64,000 nucleotides of DNA from Polytrichum commune. Taxonomy: Eukaryota > Streptophyta > Polytrichopsida > Polytrichales > Polytrichaceae. Made by a program: the position numbers and the translations under genes. The stretch lies in assembly GCA_950295325.1 (NCBI GenBank), contig OX485809.1:24442144-24506143 (forward strand). Reading direction: 5' to 3'. Shown piece by piece: positions 1 to 11,087 of this stretch; position 1 is the first letter of the stretch, and every line of letters starts with the position of its first letter. The notes below the pieces were generated by a model. It was not told the DNA's origin. It searched no databases and worked only from the letters and a program-made list of their open reading frames with translations.

Positions 1-762
1 TAACCAAACCCAACATTCATGCATCATGGGCATCAAAATTGAGATAAATGTTATTGACGTACACAAGGTGTTTGATCCACGTAGATTGTATAGCACGCTT
101 GATCTTTTACGTAGGGAAGGATTTCATAGTATTCAGTCAACACGCCCAGCCAGATCCACCGGTCCATCGAGACGACATGTCGATTCCCAAGTTCGACTAG
201 TTGAAACGGATGGTCAAACGGTCTGGCATGGCAAGTCGACCCAGTAGGCCTACTGGTCGGCATGGAGGGTTTAGGCCCTAGAGTGAACTCCAATATGAAA
301 TGAAATGAAATGAAAATCTGAAAAGCCAAAATGCTCATGGGATGACAATACGTTGAGTACGGCCAGTGGACAACAAATGAAACAAATAACAACTAGGCAA
401 AAAATCACACCTCAAATAAATGTCACAATAATCTAGAACACTGGCATACTAAGTTGGAATTTGAAACCCATTGCATTACATTTTGCGAAAATATTCGCAT
501 GTGTTACAAAATGGTGGAAAACCAAACCATTAGCACAAAATGTCACTAAAGCATAAGATCTCCCTAGGTCCTAACTATGGTCAAACTGACAAAAACAGGT
601 GTTCACAATCGATGATCTCCGACGGGAATTTGGTCATTGGGATGAGGCCATAATAAGAGGGGTCCGGTGATACGGTGGAATGGTGTAGGCGCCCCCGTCC
701 TCCTTACAAATCATATTCTAAATTTTTGATGGGTCGGTTCGTGTCATCTTTACAAAAACATG
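1..762. other. gene-less stretch, nothing recognised
   Basis: No reading frame here looks like a known protein. There is a short ATGAA microsatellite near 295-314. The stretch ends in the telomere-like repeat that precedes the hydrolase relic. Confidence 0.5.
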
Positions 763-783
763 TTTAGGGTTTAGGGTTTAGGG
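763..783. repeat. interstitial telomere-type repeat (TTTAGGG)x3
   Basis: Three perfect tandem copies of TTTAGGG, the Arabidopsis-type plant telomere unit, lie 15 bases upstream of the first recognisable exon of the hydrolase relic. Such short interstitial arrays are common in plant introns and promoters. They also mark repaired breaks; the sequence alone cannot separate these origins. Confidence 0.8.
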
Positions 784-798
784 TTACCTAGTAGTTAG

Positions 799-1663
799 CG
801 AACATCTTCTTTAATCTTCATTTCGGTTATTGTGAATTCCACTGAGTTGCCAACTCTGAAGTTCCCTGCATTCCTGGCACGTGATGTGGAATTGTTTGTT
901 GCAAGGATTCCGCATGTTCCTGTTCAGGTAAGTTAGTTTGGCTTCCACTTTGCCCAAGGAGGCAGCTGTCATATAAATATTTGAGGGTTGGGATTTTGAA
1001 CTGAACTGAATTGTGGTGGATTGGATTGTTGCACCGGACGAGTCTCACACCGCAACCGATCGACCACGACCGGTCGCGTGATTCCCAAGACCACGTCTAC
1101 ATCAGCACCAGTCATGCTTCTCCACGGTTTTGACAGGTCAGTCTAAGAAAGGTTTCAGATTCTGTGTCTGTTTCCGTTTCCTTTTCTTGCACCTTTGAGA
1201 ATATTAGAATAGAGATCGAGTCAAAGCATGAAAACCGCCCTGAATTTGATGTTTAGGATCTTAGACTGATGGCTTACGGTGTTCTTGTGAGCAGTTCATT
1301 CTTACCCCGTGTTAGAGGAGGCGGGAGTTGAGATGTGGGCAATCGACATTCTTGGCTGGCATGGAGTTTTCTCAAACGCCGGTATTGAACTCTTTTACTC
1401 ATCCTCTGAGGCTGAGATTTTATGTTCGCTGGAATCTAGACTTAGAAATGCAAGTTACTGAAATGCTCTCCCACATTAGTCACGCTATCCTTGTGTTGCT
1501 GATCACAGAGGGTGTTGAGTCCTACAATGTTGCAGCAAAACGGGAGCATCTGTATGAGTTGAATATCTTGCACAAAGCTCAGCTCATAAACTCTTGTTCT
1601 TCAAATCATGTGGCTCAGCTTGATTATTCAAACTGTGACTCGCAAATGGTAGGAAGGAAGTAG
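799..1663 (+). pseudogene. alpha/beta-hydrolase superfamily protein, frameshifted fragment
   Basis: Three exon-like blocks match a plant alpha/beta-hydrolase in order. Block 1 (799-927, after an AG and before GTAAGT) ends in a segment reading FVARIPHVPVQ. Block 2 (start about 1043, ends 1136 before GTCAGT) encodes PVMLLHGFDS, the strand and oxyanion-hole LHGFD motif. Block 3 (from 1295 after GCAG) contains YPVLEEAGVEMWAIDILGW, then GVESYNVAAKREHLYEL about 1510-1560. Block 3 needs at least two frame changes: one before YPVLEE, where an expected residue stretch is missing, and one just after ILGW. The nucleophile-elbow and histidine regions were not found downstream. I read this as a broken 5' half of a hydrolase gene. 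The family call is from motif resemblance and is fairly sure; pseudogene status follows from the visible frameshifts, barring sequencing error. Confidence 0.65.
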
Positions 1664-2987
1664 TCTCATTATATATTTGAGTGGTTTATATCAATTGGTG
1701 ATAATAAAATTAAAGATCTTAATTCAACAGTGGTCTTGAAAACATGAGTTCATAGTATTCAACAATTCAAAAACATTCCAAAAACGATCACATTTCACAG
1801 TGTCACATTTCAAACCTTTGTGACCTTTCGAACCTTTCAAAAACTGCCAACCCCATTGAATATGTATCTAATAACCCTAAACTTAGACGTTGCATGGCCA
1901 CCAATCTGATACATAACAAGTACTCCAAGGAATTATTAAATTGTTCAAAAGGGAATACATGTGAAGCCTGGAATCAATTCATGACCAGAATCGTGACTAG
2001 AAGGCTTACTATGTAGCCAGCAAATGCACTTGTGATCCTTATCCCGACCTCTTTGCATATAAAAACACAACGCCAAAGCTTTAAAAAACGCCTGCACTCT
2101 CTTAACAAACAACATTCTATGTATGCAATTCAGGGTCTATATTACTGCAAAGCATGTAGAACTACACCTTACCAGCCTCGACAAGCAACAAAAAACATGG
2201 TGAAGACTAGAACAACGTTTGATACATTACAGTTAGGACCATAACTGTGCTCAAGCGCTAACAGTCTATCCATTACTGAAAGAAAGACATTTTACAGTAC
2301 ATGTTGCGTTGCTTTTGACATCTGTATTCACAAGCACAGTGTAAGCTGTTAGGAAAGCTAGAATAGATCCCATCTTTTCCCTTAAAAAGCCCCAATATAC
2401 CTACATGTAAAAACTGCTACAATCGACTCAAATGATAACTGCCATTTCTGGCAAGTGGAGACCTTTTGGCCCAATCCCAGTGGAATTGCACCCACCAAGC
2501 AAAGGCTAGATGTGATTGAATTCTTCTTCTGGGGTCATTATGTTACACAAAACCAAGATCTACATTGATCACTGTTCCGAGTGCATTGCTCTTCCCTCAT
2601 GTTCTTTTCTTTCTTGTCAAGTCAGATTGAAAAGATTAATATCGATCGCAACACCTTTGTAAGCTACCGAGTACTACTGAGTCCGCCTGAACTAAATTCT
2701 CTTGTAGGTGATGATGAAGATCGAAACTTACAACGGGGTGTCAGGAAGGGCCACATGCACCTCAAGAAACAACGTTGCCTGTGCTTCCATGGTTATCAGC
2801 CGTCCCCGCAATATGGGCCTTTGTGTTGTCAGGGTCATCAATTATGTCTTTCTCAAGACACGGTCCTGCTCTCAAGACTAAGCCCTCAGCATCGCTGAAC
2901 CACATTCTTCAACATTATTGTATACGCCGTGTTTTAATCTCCACAAGTAACTCAACGTAACATTAATGCAGTTCCAGGGTGCCACGA
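1664..2987. other. gene-less stretch
   Basis: No protein, RNA or repeat structure is recognised with confidence. Short open frames around 2455-2500 and 2715-2900 resemble possible exons in composition but match nothing I know. No continuation of the hydrolase was found. Confidence 0.4.
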
Positions 2988-3635
2988 CCTATGTTCGGGG
3001 AGAACCCACGGCTAGTTCATTATCAGCCGATGGATTTCCCCTCATGGCCGGTCCAAATTTCCAACCATCGGATGGCAATCCGACTATAATTTCAATCCTC
3101 CGGCAATTAGCCAATGGACCAGAAAATGTCCCGGAAATGTAGCCAATTCTTCTTGTGAGTTACTGGATTTCAGCCGGAAGCATCCAAAGCGTTATTTGTT
3201 TGGGGCATCTGATGATGCACTTGAGGAAGTACCCTAAAACCTTAAACTTTTTGAATTACGCAACCTTTCCAATTGCTTCTATGAAGAATTGGGGGACCCT
3301 TGGCCTTCAAGCGGTGAAGGCATTGCTAGGTTCAATTCCTACCAAGGATATCAACTCTTCAAATTTAAAGTTTTGAACATGCCTTTCTTTTCACTTATTC
3401 AAGATTTTGTACTAAGAAATGATTTCTAATAACTTTTCAAACATTTTTTAAACAATTAGTGCCGTTACGAATTCCATTCAATCGGATATTGGCCAATGAA
3501 AATATGAAAATATAGGCAATTGGCCGATTGACATTACAAAAGACCGGCTGTTGCCGATGTAAATTGGGAAAAATCCGACCCTTCGTAGCAACTACCGGCA
3601 ATTAGCCACTAAGGCTTCAAAAACTTCCCGAACTC
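2988..3635 (+). repeat. dispersed ~650-bp repeat, copy 1 (inverted partner at 46450-47106)
   Basis: This block is repeated almost end to end, in the opposite orientation, at 46450-47106. Both copies start near CTATGTTC and end near CTTCAAAAACTTCCC. The motif CCGGCAATTAGCC lies near both ends of the unit. Inside, about 3295-3352, is a tRNA-like segment: a D-arm-like TGGCCTTCAAGCGGTGAAGGC followed directly by a B-box-like GGTTCAATTCC. The unit has no long coding frame. It is probably a non-autonomous mobile element of unknown class, with either a captured tRNA-like piece or a SINE-type promoter. Confidence 0.7.
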
Positions 3636-3864
3636 TAGCCACGACTACAACTACGGTCCACATCAATCATTCTTGCACATTGTGACATTCTCGCACACAT
3701 CAACACAAGTCCATCCATGCTCCTTCTTGCAAATCCACATCCACACCCCCAGTCCCAGCTACGGGATCACTAGTGACATATTCATCTCCATGAGCACGAA
3801 GAGGAGGTCATCTTCACAACAAGGAGAAGGGCCAGTAAATCATAAAGGAAGATTGTCTCACCAA

Positions 3865-5370
3865 TTATTTCTTTGCCTTCAATAATATACTTCCTTTATA
3901 ATGATAGGTTAGCATGGTTGCAAGTTGATGGCATTTGCCATCTAATTTCACCATCCACCACACTGACAAAAAACAAAGAACAATGTTCAACACAAATCTA
4001 GGTCTTTGTGTTGATTTGCACACTACCTCTTCTCTTCTACACTCAAATGGTTGAAGTAACACATAAATGATTTGTCCTAGATCGAACACTTTATGATTTC
4101 TTGAAAGAAAAAATGATCCTATATTCATAAAAAAAATACCCATCAATCTCACAATCTTTTGTGAGATTGCCATGTAATGTTTGGATCTCTTCATTTTCCA
4201 ATCCTTCTAGCATTGGATACTTCTCTATCAAAAGACTAAAAAGTTGAGGTCTCGAAAAATCTCTCAAGAGCAACTCTAATACCCATCCCTCCACATTTTC
4301 TAAATTGGCCTTTCCACTTGTCACTGCAATAAGTTGTGGATCTATGAAATCGTAATGGCTCCCACTATTTTTGTTCTGAATATACTTTTTTTTTTTCCAA
4401 TCTAACTAAATCAAAGGTAGAAATTCCACTCTTTTGCAAGATCAACCTCAAGATAGGTATATTCATCCTAGAAGCAAGAAATATTTATGTGTGACAAAAT
4501 CTTGATGATGGTCTGCACATGTACATCAAGAACATCTTTTGCACGAGGATGATAATCTACAAATCCTTAAATCTTTCCCTCACTCTGAAGACCTCATAGG
4601 CCATAGCCATTGTTTTGCCAATTCTCCTCTTCCCTATACAATAAAAAAAAAATATTAGTTTTAGATTACATATTAATACTTAATGAATAGAGTATTAAAA
4701 TTATATTATCAACATTCCAAACATATTCAATTGAATGAAAATAGTACTTGCCAATATCAGATCTTTTGACAGATCTAATCTCAAAAAGTTGGAGATGTCG
4801 TCCATCCAAAAATGTTTTCAACCAAAGGTGACATAACATCAAAATGAACATCTGCAGTGTTTGGAACTTCATGCAAGCGGTCTTTGATGAACTCTTTGGT
4901 CACATCTGAACATGAGACACTATTTAAATAGTTGAAGATTCCCTCCAAATTAGTACCATGCTTAGGAGTTGGATTGTCATTCAATCATCATCGAAAAACA
5001 AGCTTGGGTGGTGTAACCTTTGTAAATAAAAAGATAAAAAATTTAATAGAAGAAATCAATATTAAAATTCAATGCCAAAGGCGTTGGATTAGACACCAAC
5101 ATGCAAAAAATGCATCACATGACACATTATGTGACACCCTGATGGATGAACGCAACGAAGAACCCTTGCTTATTATGCCTATAAAGACAAGAAATCCTAA
5201 ACCCTATACCGAGTTTCATATGGAATCCAATTGACCAACTTACCACAAAAATATCTATAAAGAAACATACCCCGAACAACAAGTAAGCATACTAGAGCAC
5301 ACAAGAATCATCTCACAAATCATGATTCGTTCTAGGATTACATACATGCTTCGTACACAACCCAAAACCA
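3865..5370 (-). other. cluster of minus-strand open frames, unrecognised
   Basis: Minus-strand frames at 4091-4324 (containing LENVEGWVLELLLRDFSRP), 3865-4194 and 4781-4984 (containing SCSDVTKEFIKDRLHEVPN) have protein-like composition, but none has a domain I recognise. They could be exons of one decayed gene or element read from right to left, together with coiled-coil-like and basic frames at 5560-5660 and 6209-6707. No start, stop or splice model joins them convincingly. Confidence 0.25.
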
Positions 5371-5371
5371 T

Positions 5372-5490
5372 GTTTATTTCTTGCCGGAGGCTGATTATCT
5401 ACTAATCGCGGTTGTTTATTTCTTGCCGGAGGCTGATTATCTATTGATCGCAGTTGTTTATTTCTTATCAGAGGCTAATTATTTGTTCCC
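5372..5490. repeat. 42-bp tandem repeat, three units
   Basis: A unit starting TTTATTTCTTGCCGGAGGC occurs at about 5372, 5414 and 5456; the third copy is degenerate. Unit length is a multiple of three. On the minus strand each unit stays open and encodes a repeat close to DNQPPARNKQ, so it may have been a short protein repeat in a now-broken gene. Confidence 0.75.
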
Positions 5491-6208
5491 GTACGAATTG
5501 CAACTTTTGTTCAACCCTCTCTCTCAACTTTTGTGTCCGAAGCATTGGCAATATTTTTCCACTCCTCTTATCTCCTCTTTCAGCTCGCTTATCTCATGGT
5601 CCTTTGCTCTTATTTGGTCTTGGACCGTGTCTTCTAGCTCCTCCTGCCCACTCTTTTGCTGATGATCTTGATCTGTTTGAATATATATACAACCACAATT
5701 TGGATTCGCTAATCATCTCGAACTAATTGCGTGTTTCATATCCTACGAGAAGTAAATGTAGAAGGAAAAAAAATTAAAAAAAATTAAAAAAAAATTTAGA
5801 GGCCGCTTACCTTAAGAACTTCCACAATCAACAATTGCATTTAAATCCCACAACCACCACATGCACCGAAATCCATCAACACTAAGATTGGATCAAAACC
5901 TTGACGAACTTCCACATGTGTCAAATCCTTTGCCAACCAAAACATGAAGGGAAAAGCAGTACCAAAGACGCAAGTCATATAATGAAGCATTTATCGTAGA
6001 CATGCTACTGACCGTGCATATTTGGGTTTCAAATGGTTTTCCACAAGGTGGGTTAAACCTTTTTTAAATTTTTTTTAAAAATTGTAATTAGTAAATGAGA
6101 TGAGAGTATTGTGGTAAAATGAAATGACAATTGTATTTGAAAAGTTGTAACCTTTCTACAATCAAGTTCACAACTATATGCATCAATGTGTGATCAATGT
6201 GCCATTCA
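5491..6208. other. gene-less stretch with a minus-strand coiled-coil-like frame
   Basis: On the minus strand about 5665-5555 a frame reads EELEDTVQDQIRAKDHEISE and continues with heptad-like spacing, then runs into a stop. No other feature is recognised; A- and T-runs occur near 5770-5800 and 6060-6080. Confidence 0.3.
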
Positions 6209-6707
6209 CTAACCGTGCATGTTAGGTTTCACTAAAGGAGCTACAAATGTTGCCCTCTTCTTTGTAGGCATAGGAAATTGACGAGGTTTTGATATTGTCC
6301 TTTTGACTTGTGTAGACATTTTCTTCTCAAGTTGTTGTTGAATTTTTGCTTTTTTTTTTGGCCCTGGCAAGGTCTGCTCTTTTCTTCTTCTTGTCCTCTT
6401 TCTCATAAAATTTTTCCTCTTCTTCTTTTGCTGCTTTCAACCTATTTAAGGTAAATTCTTCTAAAGTGAGGCATTTGCCATGGGGATTCAATCTCTTAGG
6501 ATTTTTTGGTTTTCTTCTTGTGGAACAAGGGTACGAAGGAATTTTCAAAATGCTGGATAGGGCTCCTTCACTCTCCAATGTACATATATTATTCATGCAG
6601 TGACACATAAAAATTTGAACATCAATGGAAGGAGACTCCATGATGAGTGTGAGTTGACAATGACGTTTTAGGTCATTGGCGCGGCCATGATTGAGTTTGA
6701 GAGACAT
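6209..6707 (-). pseudogene. lysine/glutamate-rich ORF, possible transposase C-terminal tail, split by a poly-A frameshift
   Basis: Two overlapping minus-strand frames (6707 to 6327, then 6406 to 6209) appear to be one protein broken at the run of about ten A residues near 6350. The order is a segment ending in PCSTRRKPKNPKRLN, then HGKCLTLEEFTLNRLKAA, then a long charged helix rich in KEEEE and KKKK, then a basic tail. A linker of the form GK-x-LT-x-EE followed by a charged coiled coil is typical of C-terminal regions of CENP-B/pogo-superfamily (DDE_1) transposases, which are present elsewhere in the window. No catalytic core was found next to it, so the family call is tentative. Confidence 0.4.
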
Positions 6708-8076
6708 CGGACGGTTGAGATTGCATGTGATATAATTTGACGGCCGAGATTAAAAGTACACGGTAAGTGGCATGGTGGAGTATCGTGACATGCATGGTAA
6801 GTGGTGCTGCACAATCAGTAGCATGTCTACGATATGCCCCCCCACGCAAGCAAATGCACCAAAAGCGCAAAACTGCATCAAAGGAATGAAACGACACATA
6901 ACCCGGATTGCAACATACTAAGGCAACTTGCCAAGCTCTGCCAACTTAAAATTTTAAAAAGGAAGAAAAAAAAAAAAGAAAAAAAAAAGGATGATTATGT
7001 TGGATTGTATTGACTCTCTCGTGTGTGAAGTATGGAGCGATTTCCGAAGTGATAATGCAACGCTCACTTTGCAAGTTGTGCGTCTTTCGGTGTTTTTTCG
7101 CAAGAGTTTCCAAAGTTTGAACGTCGGGGAGCCAAACCCTAAGGGTTGGGTTTACGGGATAGCGTGAGCTATTGGGGAACATAGGACAACGTGGCTGCAT
7201 CATAGGGCGGCATTTCAAGCCTCCTCCTCGAATAGTAAGTGCACACTAAGTACCATAAACGGTGTAGTGAGGGAAGGCTAACAATGCATGTGGGAAATGA
7301 ATGAAAGTGACATTAAGTTTTTTTTACACTATGAAATTAGTGTCACCACAAGATCTAGGAAATTGTTCAACCTGGCACTATACATCCTCGCATTATTCAT
7401 TAACAAGCATGTGTTTGCATATAAACAATCACTCTACAAGCACCTTGAAACACACACTCATTTTCTTGAAATGTATAGTACATGAGCATGTATTTGTGAA
7501 CTTAGTATCAGTCTATAAAAAAATCCAGCCTCACTAATTTGGAAATTTGGAAAAATAGTGTGTGTTTCGGGAACTAATATCACATACACCAATCAATGTA
7601 GGGACGCTTCCTATGAATGAGTTTACAAGCACCATCATCCAAACTTACTTTTCATTCATCCAAACACCAATCTAGTGCAACCGAATTTGGTGCATTCTAT
7701 ATCCTAATGTTTATTAAAATGAAATATTGTCATGAATAGTTGGAATTTGGATGAGAAGTCACTGAGCGAGTGACAGTAATTACAACATTGTAGATCTATA
7801 ATGCCCAGTCTATTTATTTATTTATTCATACTCTTGTTGCATCAATACTAATTGTAAACCACCCGTGTAGTGTCACCAACACTAAATGTAAACCTAAAAT
7901 TATATGTCATTCCTTGTAAAACGAATTTGGATATTATAGATTTACAATGTCCCTTACCTATGGGCGGCTTACAATCGATATCGAGCAAGCCCAATAGAAT
8001 CGGTGACACTAAATACAAAGTTTAGTGCACTAAACTTTGAAGTTAGTGTCAGTGTTAGCATTGTTTTTTTGTACTA
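6708..8076. other. gene-less stretch containing two dispersed repeats
   Basis: About 7370-7545 is repeated in inverted orientation at about 26215-26390 (shared landmarks include ACAAGCATGTGTTTGCATAT in one copy). About 7780-7960 resembles 59726-59870, sharing CAATACTAATTGTAA and TGTCATTCCTTGTAAA. These are probably fragments of old MITE-like elements. No gene is supported. Confidence 0.5.
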
Positions 8077-9815
8077 CAGTCTAACCTCATTAGGACAACA
8101 CTTGTTTATACGACACCCTTGATATTACGACACATTTTTGCATGACCAAACTTTTTAGTCCAAAATTCCCTCTTTTATACGACTACGACACTTGATAGTA
8201 CAACATTTAGAATCTCCGTTTTGTCATATTAAAGAGGTAATTAATGCTAAAATTCCTTTCATCTATATTATGTATATTTAAAATATATCCATTTTCACTT
8301 GGAAATTACTTGGGAACTTCACTTGTTATGGGGAACTTAATGATGATTATGATTGCAAATGTAGAATGGGCATGGTTAGGGTTAGAGTGACCTCCTTATT
8401 CTTTTGTTAGATTATGAGCCTGAAGATGTTTACAACATGGATGAGACTAGATTGTATTTAGAGCACATCCTAATAAAGCATTAGTACAAGGGCAGGTGAA
8501 GGGTAGGAAGTTACAAAAGGAGCATGTAACACTTGCTCTTGTTGTTAATTCAATTGGGAATCATAAGCTGAAGTTGCTTGTGATTTATACATCCAGTCAA
8601 CCATGATGTTTTGGAAGGTGGTAGCCTCATGAGTATGTTCGGTAGCACTCAAATGAAACAACTTGGATGAAGGGGGGTATATTTGAAGCTTGGATTTTGC
8701 ACCTCAACAATCAATTCAAAGGTCAAAATTGAAAGGTGATTATGATTTTGGATAATGCATCTTCATATGTTGTTAGCTCAACCAAAGTTGGTAAGTCTTG
8801 TGGTTTGTCAACCTTGGAATTGAGCAACATAACTTTGGTATTCCTTCCTCCCAATGTTACAAGCGCAATTCAACCTCTAGATCAAGGTATAATAACATCT
8901 TTCAAAATTTAGTACAAGAAGAAACTTTTGCATTGGGTTTTATCACAATATGATGATGCTACATTGAAGGACTTAAGGAATGTGGTGCTCAGCATGAGAC
9001 ATGCTATCATGTGGAGTTATGAAGTGTGGAGCGAGTTGGATGCACAAATAGTCAAGAATTGTTGCGGGATGGCGCGTATATTACATGCAACATGGAATGT
9101 TGATTTTGCCCTAGTTGATGAAAGGGAGGAGAATAGAATGCAGGAAAAATCAGATGAATTCAGTGCACTGATTTCAAAGTTGCGATTGGGTGATGATGAG
9201 ATGTCAATCAAGACTTACATTTAGAGGGAAGGGGAAGAGATTATTAAGCTATAATTGAACATTGATGAGTTGGTGGATGTTGCTTTGGGAATCAATTATG
9301 CACAAGGCTTTCATCTTAATGTTATCACTATATTTGTTAATTTAAAAGTCTCAAATTAACGAATGTAGTACATTCAATATATATGGACGATGTTGCTCCA
9401 CCTACGGTAAAGCTCAATGATGCTAAGCGTCATGCATCATTGCCGTCTAATTTCTTATTAGACAACTCTTTACATTTTGGTGTTTATGAAATTATTAGTT
9501 TTCAAAAGCTAGTAGGGAATTTAGATAAGATGACAATTGCTAACTTGGATAGGCAGCGCCAAAGATCTTTGAAGTCCTACTTTAAGAGTTCTTGAGAAAA
9601 TTTGTAATTGTTTGGAGTTATAAGTTATTATTTCATACAATCTATATTACTAAAGCTTGTTGTACATATTTTTAAGCTCATATTGCTTATGTTTTTGTAT
9701 TCCCTTGATAGTACGACAATTTTACGCCATTTGTCATATTAACGAGAAGACAACACCTCGATAATACAACATTTTTTGTGTTTCCCAAGCGTGTCATACT
9801 AAAGAGGGGGAACAA
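8077..9815 (+). mobile_element. pogo/Tigger-like DNA transposon, copy 1 (long relic)
   Basis: The element begins CAGTCTAACCTCATTAGG and ends AAAGAGGGGGAACAA, flanked on both sides by TA (8075-8076 and 9816-9817). The ends are imperfect inverted repeats of about 30 bp, with the shared pattern CTC-n-TTAGnA-nn-ACAC. It carries a decayed DDE transposase on the + strand. TA target duplication, these ends and the encoded protein all fit the pogo/Tigger branch of the Tc1-mariner superfamily. Shorter derivatives lie at 14778-16062, 17160-17889 and 30402-31166, and a 3' fragment at 49918-50192. Confidence 0.8.
8418..9595 (+). pseudogene. pogo/Tigger-type DDE transposase, degenerate
   Basis: Readable motifs, in order, are NMDET (first catalytic Asp, about 8433), a segment QGQVKGRKLQKEHVTLALVV, LDNASSYVV (second Asp, about 8752), FLPPNVTSAIQPLDQGII (third Asp region, about 8840-8890), KKKLLHWVLSQYDDATL (8928 on), and a C-terminus ending RQRQRSLKSYFKSS-stop at 9593-9595. 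Several stops and frame changes interrupt it, so it cannot make transposase. The N-terminal DNA-binding half is largely absent: only about 340 bp separate the 5' end from the NMDET block. The last residues contain a PIP-box-like Q-x-x-L-x-x-Y-F pattern. Confidence 0.75.
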
Positions 9816-9858
9816 TACTTTGTATGCAGCTATAAACGACTTGGGAGCAGAACCCAAG

Positions 9859-10960
9859 GGGGGACATTAAATACCCCCCCACGAACTTTTCGGACTGTCA
9901 GAGTCGGGCTGGGGCAGCCGCCCGGCCAGAAAATCTGAATTTTCTGGACCCGACCGAAAACTGTTGCCCGCCCGCCCGATTTCGAAAAAACCATTGCCCT
10001 TGCATTCTTAAAGGCCACTTACTCACAAATCCCATATTGAGTGCACTTCACCTTCAAGGGCCAAAATCCAATATATATGTTCACTTCCAACGAGTAAATA
10101 AGCAATTGACTGGGGTTTCATTATCAAAGTGAAACCGTCAAAAAAAACATGTAATTAACTTGGAAGTCAAAAATATTACAAAACCCTCACTAACATTGAG
10201 GTTATAATTTTTGTGACTCACAATTTGAAATTGTCTTTGTCATTCTAAAATGACACTTAAAACATGTGTGCTGATTTAGTATGTGTATTTTATAATATTT
10301 TAGGTAATGCCGTCTACTTTCACAAGTATTCATACGCATTTAATAATATCAAGTGGGATTAAATATAATTAAGTCTAATTAATCTTCATTAATCCCAAAT
10401 AAATCAGAAACTATGCTTACCAAATTAAGTAAACCTAATTGATTATAAAATGTACTTACTGTAATTAATTAATTATTGTAATTAATTCCAGTGAGTTAAT
10501 TATAATAATTAATATATGTAATTTTGTAATATTTTGACTTCCAAGTTAATTACATGTTTTAAGTGTCATTTTAGAATGACAAAGACAATTTCAAATTGTG
10601 AGTCACGAAAATTATAACCTCAATGTTAGTGAGGGTTTTGTAATATTTTTGACTTCCAAGTTAATTACATGTTTTTTTTTATGGTTTCACTTTGATAATG
10701 AATCCCCAGTCAATTGCTTATTTACTCATTGGAAGTGAACATATATATTGGATTTTGGCCCTTGAAGGTGAAGTGCACTCAATATGGAATTTGTGAGTAA
10801 GTGGCCTTCAAGAATGCAAGGGCAATGGTTTTTTTGAAATAGGGCGGGCGGCCAGCAGTTTTCGGTCGGGTCCAGAAAATTCAGATTTTCTGGCCGGGCG
10901 GCTGCCCCAGCCCGACTCTGACAGTCCGAAAAGTTCGTGGGGGGGTATTTAACGTCCCCC
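9859..10960. mobile_element. Mutator-like foldback element, 1102 bp, with 9-bp target duplication
   Basis: A long inverted repeat has arms of about 410 bp (9859 to about 10275, and about 10545 to 10960). The termini are GGGGGACATTAAATACCCCC on the left and its near-complement on the right. It is flanked by a perfect 9-bp direct repeat, GAACCCAAG, at 9850-9858 and 10961-10969. Long TIRs plus a 9-bp target duplication are diagnostic of MULE-type elements. The AT-rich central 270 bp has no coding capacity, so this is a non-autonomous copy. A diverged relative lies at about 47940-48730. Confidence 0.88.
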
Positions 10961-11087
10961 GAACCCAAGCCTTACTACCACCACCCACTTTTCCTTTTCC
11001 TTTTTTAATAATCTATATACAGAAACTTCTCTTCAAACAATTACCGATGTATGGTACTAGACTTGCATTCTCAAATGAAGAGACTAA

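Noticed and set aside
3295..3352. A functional tRNA gene
   Set aside because: There is a D-arm-like and a B-box-like part but no anticodon arm or acceptor stem pairing; kept only as a tRNA-like module in a repeat.
5372..5490. Possible CRISPR-like array (three units)
   Set aside because: Units are contiguous without spacers and the genome is eukaryotic; it is a simple tandem repeat.
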